A DNA stretch of 64,000 bases. Source: Desulfovibrionales bacterium. Its GTDB lineage: Bacteria > Desulfobacterota > QYQD01. Positions 11,173 through 20,138 of this stretch are shown piece by piece; the first letter of the stretch is position 1, and the number at the start of each line of letters is the position of its first letter. Position numbers and translations under genes: made by a program. The stretch lies in contig JAQURM010000001.1 in the NCBI GenBank assembly GCA_028715605.1, forward strand, positions 240,001 through 304,000, given 5' to 3'. The notes beneath the pieces were generated by a model. It saw nothing but the letters and a program-made list of their open reading frames with translations, was not told the origin of the DNA and searched no databases.

Positions 11173-11931
11173 ATGAAATTAGCGGTAAGCGGTAAAGGTG
11201 GTGTAGGTAAGACCACGGTTTCTGCTCTCCTGGCCTATCTTTTTGCCCAAAAACGAATGAATGTCCTGGCCATTGATGCCGACCCTAGTCCCCATCTGGC
11301 CGATGCATTGGGATTTCCGGAGGCTGCCAACATCACGCCTCTGGCTGAGATGAAGGAGCTCCTTATGGAGCGTTCGGGCAGTCAAGGAGGGGCATTCTAC
11401 AACCTTAATCCCTGCGTGGAAGATCTCCCGGAAAGATTTATGGTAACCAGGGACAACATACGTCTGATGGTGCTGGGTTCTGTGCAAAAGGGAGGAAGCG
11501 GGTGCGCCTGTCCGGAGAACATGGTCTTGCGGACGCTGGTAAGGAAACTTTTCACCTCGGAATCCGAGGTTATTATCCTGGACATGGAGGCTGGTGTTGA
11601 ACACTTGGGCCGGGCTACGGTGCAGGCCGTGGATGCCCTTTTAATAGTGGTAGAGCCTTCTAGGGGGAGTATCGAGACGGCGGAGAAGATCGTTCGTCTG
11701 GCTAGGGAGATTGGGCTTAATCGAATCTTTCTGGTCGGAAATAAGGTGAGAAATGAATCAGATAAAGAATATATTACTGCCCGCATAAAAGAATTGCCCT
11801 TTGCCGGCTTTCTGCCCCTGGATGCAAAAGTTTTAGAGGCTGAAAGGGAGGGGGTGCCGCCCTTTGTGGCCAGTACCGAGTTAAGAGAGGCGGGGGAAAA
11901 CATTATAAAGCAAGTGATGAGTAATGGGTGA
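11173..11931 (+). CDS. cooC: CooC-type nickel-insertion ATPase for carbon monoxide dehydrogenase
   Basis: 252-residue MinD/ParA-type P-loop ATPase. The deviant Walker A is GKGGVGKT at residues 7-14, and DADPSPHLADALG follows. Cys111-Ala-Cys113 (CACPE) matches the CxC nickel-binding motif of Carboxydothermus CooC. LDMEAGVEHLGR is the switch II region. The family delivers Ni to the C-cluster of CODH or CODH/acetyl-CoA synthase. No CODH gene is in the window, so the target must be encoded elsewhere. It is followed after about 50 bp by folE2; a shared transcript is possible but a small hairpin (gacagg/cctgtc, 11955-11973) lies between them. Confidence 0.88.
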   Translation: MKLAVSGKGGVGKTTVSALLAYLFAQKRMNVLAIDADPSPHLADALGFPEAANITPLAEMKELLMERSGSQGGAFYNLNPCVEDLPERFMVTRDNIRLMVLGSVQKGGSGCACPENMVLRTLVRKLFTSESEVIILDMEAGVEHLGRATVQAVDALLIVVEPSRGSIETAEKIVRLAREIGLNRIFLVGNKVRNESDKEYITARIKELPFAGFLPLDAKVLEAEREGVPPFVASTELREAGENIIKQVMSNG

Positions 11932-11984
11932 TTTTAGCTGAAAGCTATGAAGTAGGACAGGAGGCTCGCCTGTCGAGATGAGTG

Positions 11985-12776
11985 ATGATTGATATTCAGA
12001 ACCAAAGAGACCATCGCAATATAGACATTGACAAGGTGGGGGTCAAGAACATCCGGTACCCTATCACTGTGCTGGACAAGGCAAACGGTGTCCAGCAGAC
12101 GGTAGCCAGCGTCAATATGTATGTCAACCTCCCCCATAAGTTCAAGGGAACACACATGAGCCGGTTCGTGGAGATACTCAATGAGTTCCGGGGCGAGATA
12201 AATATTAAAAAATTTGATAACATCTTAGACGAGATGCAAAAAAGGCTAAAGGCGGAGTCTGCTCATCTGGAGATAGAATTCCCCTACTTTATCGAGAAAA
12301 AGTCCCCGGTAAGTCGGACTCCCGGTTTGCTGGAGTACCGCTGTCGCATCAGCGGATCCAGGCAAAAGAGGAAAAAGAAAGACATTGTCCTGCGTGTGGA
12401 AGTACCCATCACCACGGTCTGTCCCTGCTCAAAAGAGATTAGTGAGTTCGGCGCGCATAACCAGAGGGGCGAGGTGCGGGTAAGCATACGTTTTAAAAAA
12501 TTTGTCTGGATAGAAGATATTATCCGTTTGGTCGAGAATTCCGCCTCGTGTGATGTCTATTCCATTCTAAAGCGGCCGGACGAAAAATTCGTTACCGAGA
12601 AGGCTTATCAAAACCCTATGTTTGTGGAGGACGTAGTTCGCAGCCTGGCCGAGAAACTCTCCAACAATCCAGAGATAACCTGGTTTGCCGTGGAGGCGGA
12701 AAATTTCGAGTCCATCCACAATCATAGCGCCTATGCGTTTATTGAGAGACAGGTAATGCTGAAGGCTCAAAGCTGA
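11985..12776 (+). CDS. folE2: GTP cyclohydrolase I, FolE2 (type IB)
   Basis: 263 residues. It makes 7,8-dihydroneopterin triphosphate from GTP for folate and other pterins; the IB type does not strictly need zinc. Family marks are THMSRFVEIL near residue 57, the catalytic cysteine region TTVCPCSKEIS near 145, SEFGAHNQRG, and QNPMFVEDVVR with an AENFESIHNHSAYA end. A GTG at 11982 and the ATG at 11985 are both possible starts; neither has a close Shine-Dalgarno site. The last codons run into short repeats (aaggctcaaagctgaaagctg). Confidence 0.94.
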   Translation: MIDIQNQRDHRNIDIDKVGVKNIRYPITVLDKANGVQQTVASVNMYVNLPHKFKGTHMSRFVEILNEFRGEINIKKFDNILDEMQKRLKAESAHLEIEFPYFIEKKSPVSRTPGLLEYRCRISGSRQKRKKKDIVLRVEVPITTVCPCSKEISEFGAHNQRGEVRVSIRFKKFVWIEDIIRLVENSASCDVYSILKRPDEKFVTEKAYQNPMFVEDVVRSLAEKLSNNPEITWFAVEAENFESIHNHSAYAFIERQVMLKAQS

Positions 12777-12787
12777 AAGCTGAAGGC

Positions 12788-13486
12788 TCATAAGGAAAGC
12801 ATTCTTTTGATTTCGGAGACCGGAACATCTCCCTCCCTCACTATTCGCGGCGGTGAAAGGGTTACATCAATAATCGTTGAGCCTTTGATCCCTTTAGTTT
12901 CGCCGGCATCAAGTATCAGATCTACTCCTTCGCCAAGTTGGTTACAGACGTCCTGAGCTGTGATTGGGTCCTTACCACCTGAGAGATTGGCGCTGGTGGC
13001 GGTGAAGGGAAGGCCAAAGGTCAACGCGATAGACCGGGCAACTGGGTGGGAGGATATGCGGATGCCCACCGTATCTGTTCCGCCGGTGAGAAGGGAGGGC
13101 AGACCCTTTTTGGCCTTGAATATAATAGTCAGGGGGCCGGGCCAGAAGCTGTCCATGAGCTTTTCCGCTACGGCCGGAATGTCGCTTACCAGGCTATGTA
13201 ATTGGTCCTTTTCAGCGATGATTACCAGGAGGGGTTTGGCATACCCACGGTGTTTGAGGGCGAAGACCCTTTTAAGGGCCTGTTCATTTAAGGTATCAGC
13301 GCCTAACCCATAAAAAGTTTCGGTAGGGAAGGCCACCAGCCCGCCTTCTTTGAGGATCGAGCAGGCCTTGCGTATCGCCGCCTGGTCAGGATGTCGGGCA
13401 TCCACCTTAAGAGTGACGAGGGACGAGGGACGAGGGATGAGTAATGGACTCTGGAGCATAAGTCTTTTCTTTTTCCCACTCATCAC
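12788..13486 (-). CDS. tsaC: Threonylcarbamoyl-AMP synthase (Sua5/YrdC/YciO family)
   Basis: The YrdC domain covers about residues 28-230: ILKEGGLVAFPTETFYGLGAD, KHRGYAKPLLVII, FWPGPLTIIFKA, GIRISSHPVA and PFTATSANLSG. The enzyme makes threonylcarbamoyl-AMP from threonine, bicarbonate and ATP for tRNA t6A37. The first ~27 residues (to PRPSSLV) are translated from a gacgaggg-type tandem repeat, so the true start is uncertain and may be internal. No C-terminal Sua5 domain is present. The gene is convergent with folE2. Confidence 0.9.
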   Translation of the reverse strand: MMSGKKKRLMLQSPLLIPRPSSLVTLKVDARHPDQAAIRKACSILKEGGLVAFPTETFYGLGADTLNEQALKRVFALKHRGYAKPLLVIIAEKDQLHSLVSDIPAVAEKLMDSFWPGPLTIIFKAKKGLPSLLTGGTDTVGIRISSHPVARSIALTFGLPFTATSANLSGGKDPITAQDVCNQLGEGVDLILDAGETKGIKGSTIIDVTLSPPRIVREGDVPVSEIKRMLSL

Positions 13487-13511
13487 TCAGTACTCATAAC
13501 GCATCATTTAT

Positions 13512-15281
13512 TTATACAGGTCCTAGCCGATTGGCCTTTTCTTCCACTTCCTGCGCCATATTCACTTTATGTTTTCTCAATTCTTCCGCGATGTGGGGAT
13601 ATTTCAAGGCCAAGATTTGCGCTGCAAAGATAGCGGCATTCCTGGCCCCGGCCTTGCCAATAGCCATAGTAGCTACTGGGATACCGGGCGGCATCTGGAC
13701 GGTGGAAAGGAGGGAGTCAAGGCCATTCAGGGCCGAGGAATTTATGGGTACCCCGATAACCGGCAGGGTAGTTTCAGAGGCGATGACTCCGGCCAGGTGG
13801 GCGGCAGCGCCGGCACCGGCAATGATAATTTCCAAGCCGCGCTCCGCGGCTTGTTGTGCATATTCATGTGTCCTCTGCGGAGACCGATGGGCAGAGGCGA
13901 TGGTAATTTCATAGGAGATACCCATTTTTTTAAGTACGGAAGTTGTCTCAACCATGACAGGCAGGTCCGAGTCACTGCCCATGACAATGCCTACTAAAGG
14001 ACTGTTTCCCTGATTTTTCAGGGCCTTGCGTCCAATATCCTTACGGGAATAGACGCCTTCCCACTTGATGCGGCCCACTGCCTCATAGGCGCATTTAATT
14101 GCCTGCTTGTAATCGCTGCCAAAAGCGGTTACTCCCAGGACCCGGCCGCCATTTGTTACAACACTGTTACCCTTGATGGCCGTGCCGGCGTGGAAGACGA
14201 TAACATCTTTCCTTTTTGAAACGGCAGCGAGACCCTGAATGATCTTACCTCTTTCATAACTTCCCGGGTATCCCTGCGAGGCCATAACCACGCAGACCGC
14301 CGGGCGGGGATCCCAGTCAATAGAAAGATTGCCGAGCGTACCGTCGATGGCAGCCTGCATGATCCTGACCAAGTCGCCTTTCATGCGCACCAGGATAGGC
14401 TGGGCCTCCGGGTCGCCAAAGCGGCAATTGAATTCCAGTACCTTGGCCTTTCCTTCCTTGATGATAAGGCCGGCATATAAGACTCCGCGGTACGGCTGCC
14501 CTTCTGCAACCAGGGCCTTTATGGTGGGCTGCATAATTTCTTTCATGATTTGCTGGTACAACTGAGGGGTGACCAGCGGCGCCGGGGAATAGGCCCCCAT
14601 ACCCCCTGTGTTTGGGCCGCGATCCCCGTCAAAAATAGCCTTATGATCTTGCGAGGTGGCCAGCGGCAGAACGGTCCTGCCGTCTGTGACGGCCATGAAA
14701 GAGACCTCTTCGCCCTCCAGGAATTCCTCGATGATTATTTTATTACCGGCCTCACCAAAGGCCTTCTTTTGTATAATGAGGTCGACGGCAGCCGCTCCTT
14801 CTTCATAACTTTGGGCGACTATTACGCCCTTGCCCGCAGCCAGGCCGTCGGCCTTAATTACCAGGGGGAATGCAGCCTTTTTTAGGTATGCCATGGCCTT
14901 ATTAGTTGATGTAAATACCTCGTACTTGCCGGTGGGGATATGGTACTTATCCATAAGCTTTTTGGCAAATACTTTACTGCCTTCAATAGCCGCAGCCTCC
15001 TTACCCGGACCAAATATGGATAATTTTTTGGCAGAAAAGAGATCTACAATGCCCAGAGTTAGCGGCGTCTCCGGCCCGACCACGGTCAGATCTATCTTTT
15101 TGTTCAGGGCAAATGCACACAGCGCCTTAATGTCTTCAGCGGAAATATTCACGCATTCAGCCGGTGTACTTATACCGGCGTTGCCCGGCGCACAGTAGAT
15201 TTTTTTTACTAAAGGACTCTGGGCAATTTTCCAGACCAGAGCATGCTCACGGCCACCTGAGCCTACAACGAGGACTTTCAT
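13512..15281 (-). CDS. purD: PurD-PurE fusion: GAR synthetase plus N5-CAIR mutase
   Basis: 589 residues. Residues 1-422 are phosphoribosylamine-glycine ligase (PurD): [13 protein letters not shown] at the start, the ATP-grasp region [12 protein letters not shown] near 155, [20 protein letters not shown] near 235 and [12 protein letters not shown] near 300. Residues 429-589 are a complete Pur[27 protein letters not shown] (catalytic His), [12 protein letters not shown] and GVPINSS. The two activities are steps 2 and 6 of purine synthesis and are not consecutive. The ATG at 15281 follows AAGGAG at 8 bp spacing; an upstream in-frame ATG at 15335 adds 18 unlikely residues. Reading through the junction is uninterrupted. 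Confidence 0.93.
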   Translation of the reverse strand: MKVLVVGSGGREHALVWKIAQSPLVKKIYCAPGNAGISTPAECVNISAEDIKALCAFALNKKIDLTVVGPETPLTLGIVDLFSAKKLSIFGPGKEAAAIEGSKVFAKKLMDKYHIPTGKYEVFTSTNKAMAYLKKAAFPLVIKADGLAAGKGVIVAQSYEEGAAAVDLIIQKKAFGEAGNKIIIEEFLEGEEVSFMAVTDGRTVLPLATSQDHKAIFDGDRGPNTGGMGAYSPAPLVTPQLYQQIMKEIMQPTIKALVAEGQPYRGVLYAGLIIKEGKAKVLEFNCRFGDPEAQPILVRMKGDLVRIMQAAIDGTLGNLSIDWDPRPAVCVVMASQGYPGSYERGKIIQGLAAVSKRKDVIVFHAGTAIKGNSVVTNGGRVLGVTAFGSDYKQAIKCAYEAVGRIKWEGVYSRKDIGRKALKNQGNSPLVGIVMGSDSDLPVMVETTSVLKKMGISYEITIASAHRSPQRTHEYAQQAAERGLEIIIAGAGAAAHLAGVIASETTLPVIGVPINSSALNGLDSLLSTVQMPPGIPVATMAIGKAGARNAAIFAAQILALKYPHIAEELRKHKVNMAQEVEEKANRLGPV

Positions 15282-15320
15282 GTTATGCTCCTTGCGTTCA
15301 AATACATAACGCTTTCCGCG

Positions 15321-15434
15321 AATTTTAAATGTCAAAACCCAAAGTTCAAATGAAGTTCAAATGACAAATGTCTCTACCTCCGGCGGATTCTATTTGAGCT
15401 TTGGCATTGATTTGAACTTTGAATTTTGGACTTA
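15321..15434. repeat. Dispersed inverted repeat, family E copy 1
   Basis: Arms aagttcaaatgacaaat and tttgagctttggcattgattt/gaactttgaatttt form an inverted structure around ctacctccggcgg. The other copy is at 24329-24456, sharing aaagttcaaatgacaaat and attgatttgaactttg. Confidence 0.65.
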
Positions 15435-15548
15435 GCTTTTACTACCCTTACCAACGGATTCTGTCAAGAGAAACAACAGGTTATTAGGGATGGGCAATGA
15501 TGGGTGGTGAGAGTAATAAAAGGGCAGGAGAGAGGCATCTATAGTGAA

Positions 15549-15642
15549 TGTCATTAGTCAGTAGTCATTTGTCACTGGTAAAAGTGATCAATCTTCCACA
15601 GTTAACCAATGACCGATGACTAATGACCAGTGACGTTGCCTA
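15549..15642. repeat. Dispersed inverted repeat, family F copy 1
   Basis: gtcattagtca and gtcactggt at the left pair with tgactaatgac and accagtgac at the right. The core is aaaagtgatcaatcttccac. The second copy lies at 47897-47990 with the same arms and core and a few substitutions. Confidence 0.7.
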
Positions 15643-15723
15643 TAAAAGCTCGAAGCTAAAGGATTGCGAGTTGCGGCTTCAAAGAGCCCGAACCTCGTAA
15701 CTCGCAACCCGAAAAGCTGACAG

Positions 15724-18360
15724 CTAATCCATCTTGACGGTATTTGCAGACAGGAAGATCAGAAGCTCAGTCCGTTCTGTTATATCGCTTTCGCCTTTAA
15801 AGAGCCAGCCCAATACCGGAACCTTGGATAATACAGGCACACCTGCTATACTCTTTGTTTTCTTTTCATAAATGATCCCGCCGATCACCACGGTCTCGCC
15901 GTCATTAATCAGGAGTTCCGTCTTTGCCTCCCGGATGTCAAGAGCCGGCGTGCCTTGCACGGTCTTAGTCCAGTCCGGCTCATCTTTTTTGGCCGTTATA
16001 TTCAGGCCGATACGGTTGTCCGGCGTTATATGGGGAACCACGGTCAGTTTAAGCGTGGCCTCCACAAATTCCGTGGAGATACCGTCCTGAGTCTGCTTGA
16101 GATACGGTATCTTGGCGCCCTGTTGGATATACGCCTCTTTGTTATCCAGGGTAGTAATCTTTGGTGAGGAGACTATGTGTACCTTGCCGTCACTCTCCAT
16201 GGCCAGGAGGCGCACATCCAGACTAGGCATGGTAGCGCCTACTCGCCCAAGGGAAAACCCGATGGCACCCAGTGCGTCAGCAGTAGCCGGTATGCCGGGA
16301 TTAACCGCGAAGTTATTTGTGGAGTCGAGCCGTCCCTGTACGGAGAACGTCCCATGGTCTCCGGATTTTGTTCCTGTTCCTCCCCACTGCACCCCCAACT
16401 CACGTGAGAAATCGGCCGTGGCCTCCACAATACGCGCTTCGATAAGCACCTGCCTGGTTGGCTCATCCAAAGAGCTTACTATAGCCTTAGCGTCTTCGAT
16501 TACGGTCGGGGTGTCTTTTATTACGATCTTATTGGTACGTTCATCGAATGTAACCGAACCCCGTTCACTTCTGATCTTATCGACCTGATCCTTTAATTTT
16601 TCGGCCTTTCCGTAGTTGACCTGGATATACTCCGTGGCCATGGGTTCTGCCTGCTGCACCTCCAGGAGGCGTTTATTTTCTTCCGCCACCCTGGACAAGG
16701 GGGCAACACGGATGACATTGCCGGTTTTTACCATTCCCAGGCCCCTGGCCGCCAAGACCACATCCAGGACCTGATCCCAGGGTACTTTGTCCAATTTCAG
16801 GGTTACCTTGCCGGTTACATCGTCGCTGGCCACAATATTCAGTTTGCTTACCTCGGCCAGCAATCTCAGGACGTTATGGATATCGGCATTCTGGAAGTCC
16901 AGGGATATTTTTTGGCCGGTATAGACCTTATTCGGGCCAAAAGGCATTTCTACCCTGGCAAGGCCATCGTCTATAGGCGCGGCCGTATCCTTGGACAGAT
17001 CGCTGAATTCCGGAGGCAAGACGGCGTCCTTGTCTATGGCCACTTCATCCTTTGCCGGTAGTTTTGCAGCCTCTGGTGTAAGCTCCGGCGCCATTTGGGC
17101 CAACTGGTCGGGTTTTGGGGGGACGGTTGTGGCCGCAAATTCCAGTTGGATAGTATTTTCCTTTTCTACGGTCTGGAAGGGGACCCCATCCCGCATCCTT
17201 ATGGTAATGTCCACGGTATTTTTTGCGGACCGGGACTGCTGCGGGATTATCCCCTCTACCGCGCCCTTAAAATAGCCGGTGTCATAAGGTCTGGCCAACG
17301 ACCTGGGCAACAGAGCCTGCCCCAAACGCAGCAGTACAGTGGTTTTGGCGACGTTAATTACCTTGTAAGGTAATTTCCGGTCGGCTTTCACCGTAAGGCG
17401 GACTTTGCCTTCATCCAGAGGCTCGAAGTCTATAGCTTCTATAGTCCCGACCGAAGGTAATACCATCGGTTCGGGTTTCCGGCTTTCCTGACGGAGGCGG
17501 GCCGTGGCCTGCTTGCCGATCCACAGCGTAATGGTCCCGGCAACCTGGTCGATAGAATAAGGGAACATCTCCGTCTTTTTAGAGTCGAAAACAATGCGGG
17601 CCCCGTCTGCTTTTACGGCCATACGAATCTTTTTTAAGAGATCATTCTGGACAGAGACCGCTCTCTTTGGATATACGAGTTTAATTCCAGGGATGTCTAT
17701 AACCAGTCTGGACGGGTCAGACAATGTAAAGGACTTGGCCCTGGGCAGTATCCCGTCACCGGAGATAAGCACTTTTACCGTCCCTTTTGCGGGGGCATCT
17801 ACCGCCACATCAACTATGCCTTTGGCCGGAGACATAGCGACTGAACCGGCCGTGGTCTCGAGCGCTTTTTCCGGTTCCTCCTCCGCCTTAAGTTCCGAAT
17901 CGGGTTCTGGCGCAGACTCTTCTTTTACGGCAACGACAGGGCCCCTTTGAAAAGCAATAACTACACCCTTATCCATACGGGTAACGGTATAGAGAATATC
18001 TTTCACCAGTGCGATTTCTATGCGGGAATAGGCCGACAGTCTATCGCCGGAAAATATGCCTTTTATAGCCTTAATAATTCTGGTATCAAAATCTGTGGGG
18101 AACACTACCCGACTTACGTCTGCTTCCGGGATATCAATAATTATGGCCAGGGGATTGACCTGTTTAAAGGCCGTATATGTTAGCGGATCTTTCCCCTCGA
18201 TAGTAACCCGAAGTGTGGATTCATCTTGGGAGACGGTAACAGACTCAATCTCCTGGATTGATGTTGGTTTTGATGCCGCATGAGCTGTACCAAACGGCAA
18301 CCAGAGGCCGAGGCCCAGGAATACTATAATGGCCAGAACCTGTATTCTAATCCAGCCCAT
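15724..18360 (-). CDS. pilQ: Type IV pilus secretin PilQ
   Basis: 878-residue outer-membrane secretin through which the pilus leaves the cell. It has an N-terminal signal (IQVLAIIVFLGLGLWLPFG...AHA), at least three AMIN-type repeats over residues ~35-430, a linker, an STN/secretin N0 domain (KISLDFQNADIHNVLRLLAE near 500), a NolW-type domain, and the C-terminal secretin gate (VQGTPALDIREAKTELLIND, GETVVIGGIIYE, VPVLGWLFKG). AMIN domains bind peptidoglycan. It is the last gene of pilMNOPQ, starting directly at the pilP stop. Confidence 0.96.
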   Translation of the reverse strand: MGWIRIQVLAIIVFLGLGLWLPFGTAHAASKPTSIQEIESVTVSQDESTLRVTIEGKDPLTYTAFKQVNPLAIIIDIPEADVSRVVFPTDFDTRIIKAIKGIFSGDRLSAYSRIEIALVKDILYTVTRMDKGVVIAFQRGPVVAVKEESAPEPDSELKAEEEPEKALETTAGSVAMSPAKGIVDVAVDAPAKGTVKVLISGDGILPRAKSFTLSDPSRLVIDIPGIKLVYPKRAVSVQNDLLKKIRMAVKADGARIVFDSKKTEMFPYSIDQVAGTITLWIGKQATARLRQESRKPEPMVLPSVGTIEAIDFEPLDEGKVRLTVKADRKLPYKVINVAKTTVLLRLGQALLPRSLARPYDTGYFKGAVEGIIPQQSRSAKNTVDITIRMRDGVPFQTVEKENTIQLEFAATTVPPKPDQLAQMAPELTPEAAKLPAKDEVAIDKDAVLPPEFSDLSKDTAAPIDDGLARVEMPFGPNKVYTGQKISLDFQNADIHNVLRLLAEVSKLNIVASDDVTGKVTLKLDKVPWDQVLDVVLAARGLGMVKTGNVIRVAPLSRVAEENKRLLEVQQAEPMATEYIQVNYGKAEKLKDQVDKIRSERGSVTFDERTNKIVIKDTPTVIEDAKAIVSSLDEPTRQVLIEARIVEATADFSRELGVQWGGTGTKSGDHGTFSVQGRLDSTNNFAVNPGIPATADALGAIGFSLGRVGATMPSLDVRLLAMESDGKVHIVSSPKITTLDNKEAYIQQGAKIPYLKQTQDGISTEFVEATLKLTVVPHITPDNRIGLNITAKKDEPDWTKTVQGTPALDIREAKTELLINDGETVVIGGIIYEKKTKSIAGVPVLSKVPVLGWLFKGESDITERTELLIFLSANTVKMD

Positions 18361-18941
18361 TAATCTTCTCCTTCCCCTGATCCACTTAACCTGAGTATCA
18401 CGGGTCGTTTTCTTATTTTTCCGGTAAAATCTTTCACCGTTTCCGTGACTACCACGCGGTCTGCCAGGATGCCGGTTACAACGCCTTCCTGTGTCCCCAC
18501 CCGGCTTCCTGTACGCAAGATGTAACCCCTGCCCGATGCGTCTTCCACCATGGCGTAGGGATCCCTGCTATTTGCAATGACTGCGACCAGCGTCAACTGA
18601 CCAATATCCAGGCCTTGCAGCGGTAAGGCCACGCCGCCGGCCGATACGGTTTTTGATTTATCCCCTGTCTTTTCTTCTGATATAAAGGGCTTAAACGGAT
18701 CCGGCTTTCCGATCGGGTTATAAGAATATTTTTCCGGCATCCCGATTTCGTCGTTCACCCCGGAGCTAGGAGAGGCGGCTTCGGTTTTCTGAGACCCTTT
18801 ATTCGGCACACTTAGGGGGGGTTCCGTTTTCTTGTCCTTGCAGCCGGCAAAGATAAGCATCAGGCACATCAAACTGCACGCCATCAGCCGGATACTCTTG
18901 TCGCAACTATTGCAACTCGTTGTTTTTCTGTTTATCTTCAC
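18360..18941 (-). CDS. pilP: Type IV pilus lipoprotein PilP
   Basis: 193-residue inner-membrane lipoprotein that links the PilNO complex to the secretin. A signal with lipobox LIFAGC ends at about residue 34. A proline-rich linker follows, then a PilP HR domain: YNPIGKPDPFKPF, LQGLDIGQLTLVAVI, RGYILRTGSRVG. The GTG start at 18941 overlaps pilO by 35 bp; an ATG 19 codons later would also leave a plausible lipoprotein signal. The stop touches the pilQ start. Confidence 0.93.
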   Translation of the reverse strand: MKINRKTTSCNSCDKSIRLMACSLMCLMLIFAGCKDKKTEPPLSVPNKGSQKTEAASPSSGVNDEIGMPEKYSYNPIGKPDPFKPFISEEKTGDKSKTVSAGGVALPLQGLDIGQLTLVAVIANSRDPYAMVEDASGRGYILRTGSRVGTQEGVVTGILADRVVVTETVKDFTGKIRKRPVILRLSGSGEGED

Positions 18942-19533
18942 CAGGCTCGCCCTCTACAAATCGGTACGTGGTGGCCAGACAGGAGGTCTTTACCATCATC
19001 GCGCCATGTGCCTTTTTGGGATCAGTCATAGAGACATTAGAGATATTGACTATGCGCGGCAACTTGCTCACTCTGTCAAAAAATACGGCCACGTTGTGGT
19101 ATGGCCCCTCAACGATAATCTCTACAGGTATTTCGGCATAAAAATCCTTAGGCGCCTCTTCTTTCGGCTTAAAAAGAATAAATTCCAGGCCCGCTTCGTT
19201 TCCCAGGCTTGAAATGTTGGTCAGCAGGGAGGGGATCTCTTTCTTATCCGGGAGGAGCAACAGGGCCTGTTGGAATTGGGCCTTGGTAGCCTCAAGCTCA
19301 GCCTTAAATTGTGCCAGATTAGCGGCTTTATGTTTGGCCTTGTCCAGGGTGGCCTGTGCGTCTTCAAGCTCCCCGCGCAGCTTCCCGATCTTTCTGAACT
19401 GGGGGCCGATCAAAATGACGACAAAAATCGCTACCAGGGCCGCAAGTATGCCGATATAAATCAAGATCTTCTGCTTAAAGGGCAACCCGGTAACTATATG
19501 TTCTATCTTGGGTGGCAGACTTAACCCTTTCAT
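18907..19533 (-). CDS. pilO: Type IV pilus inner-membrane protein PilO
   Basis: 208 residues with one N-terminal membrane segment (ILIYIGILAALVAIFVVILI, about 25-44), then a coiled coil (GELEDAQATLDKAKHKAANL) and a ferredoxin-like periplasmic domain containing LLLLPDKKEIPSLL. It pairs with PilN. The start overlaps the pilN stop (ATGA type). Confidence 0.93.
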   Translation of the reverse strand: MKGLSLPPKIEHIVTGLPFKQKILIYIGILAALVAIFVVILIGPQFRKIGKLRGELEDAQATLDKAKHKAANLAQFKAELEATKAQFQQALLLLPDKKEIPSLLTNISSLGNEAGLEFILFKPKEEAPKDFYAEIPVEIIVEGPYHNVAVFFDRVSKLPRIVNISNVSMTDPKKAHGAMMVKTSCLATTYRFVEGEPGEDKQKNNELQ

Positions 19534-20138
19534 GCCTTTTTCTCATCCTTCTTTTTTTGGTCGGCAGGCTGCTCCGCTATAGACGGCTCTACCGAAGCCC
19601 CCCTGATCTCGCAAGTGATGCTAAACTGCATCAATTTCACGCTGTTGACCGTCTCCTGGGCCGAATTTATTAAGTCCACATTGGTAAAATAAGGAGAAGC
19701 GGCCAGGCTCTTCATATATAAGGCTATAGTGCCGTTATCCATGGCCACTCCTTCCAGGAGGAGCTTATTTTCGGTCTGTTTGACGGCCTTGAGCCATAAC
19801 CTTTTTTCCGGCACATTTGTGCTTATTTCATCCAGCATGTGTACCGGCCCGGTTTTATTTCTCTGCAACCGGCCAAGGACATCGAGCTTTTTCTGGATTA
19901 AGTCCTTTTGTTTTTTTTGCTCTTCGAGTCCCTGGACAACCTTATTGTACTCACCTATCTCATTTCGGGCCTCCCCGATATCAGCAGTCAACGATTTTAT
20001 CTGATACGAAAAGGAAATACCCAGATAAGCCATGGCTAAAACAATAAAGAATACGGACAGAAGGCATACCGATAATTGTTTACGGATGTTTTCCTTCTTC
20101 TTGGCTAATCTGACTGGTAAGAGGTTTATTTTAATCAT
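19530..20138 (-). CDS. pilN: Type IV pilus assembly protein PilN
   Basis: 202 residues. The N-terminal MIKINLLPVR is the conserved segment that inserts into PilM. A single membrane helix (VCLLSVFFIVLAMAYLGISF) and a coiled coil precede the periplasmic domain. The end is lysine-rich. It overlaps pilM by four bases, showing tight coupling within the operon. Confidence 0.93.
   Translation of the reverse strand: MIKINLLPVRLAKKKENIRKQLSVCLLSVFFIVLAMAYLGISFSYQIKSLTADIGEARNEIGEYNKVVQGLEEQKKQKDLIQKKLDVLGRLQRNKTGPVHMLDEISTNVPEKRLWLKAVKQTENKLLLEGVAMDNGTIALYMKSLAASPYFTNVDLINSAQETVNSVKLMQFSITCEIRGASVEPSIAEQPADQKKKDEKKA

Larger units (their letters stand above)
15282..15723. other. Intergenic gap filled with dispersed repeats
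   Basis: No gene between pilQ and purDE start. It contains two repeat families also found elsewhere in the window (15321-15434 and 15549-15642) and, near 15655-15720, short runs of gaagctaaagg/cgcaacccg type that recur beside other genes. Confidence 0.5.
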
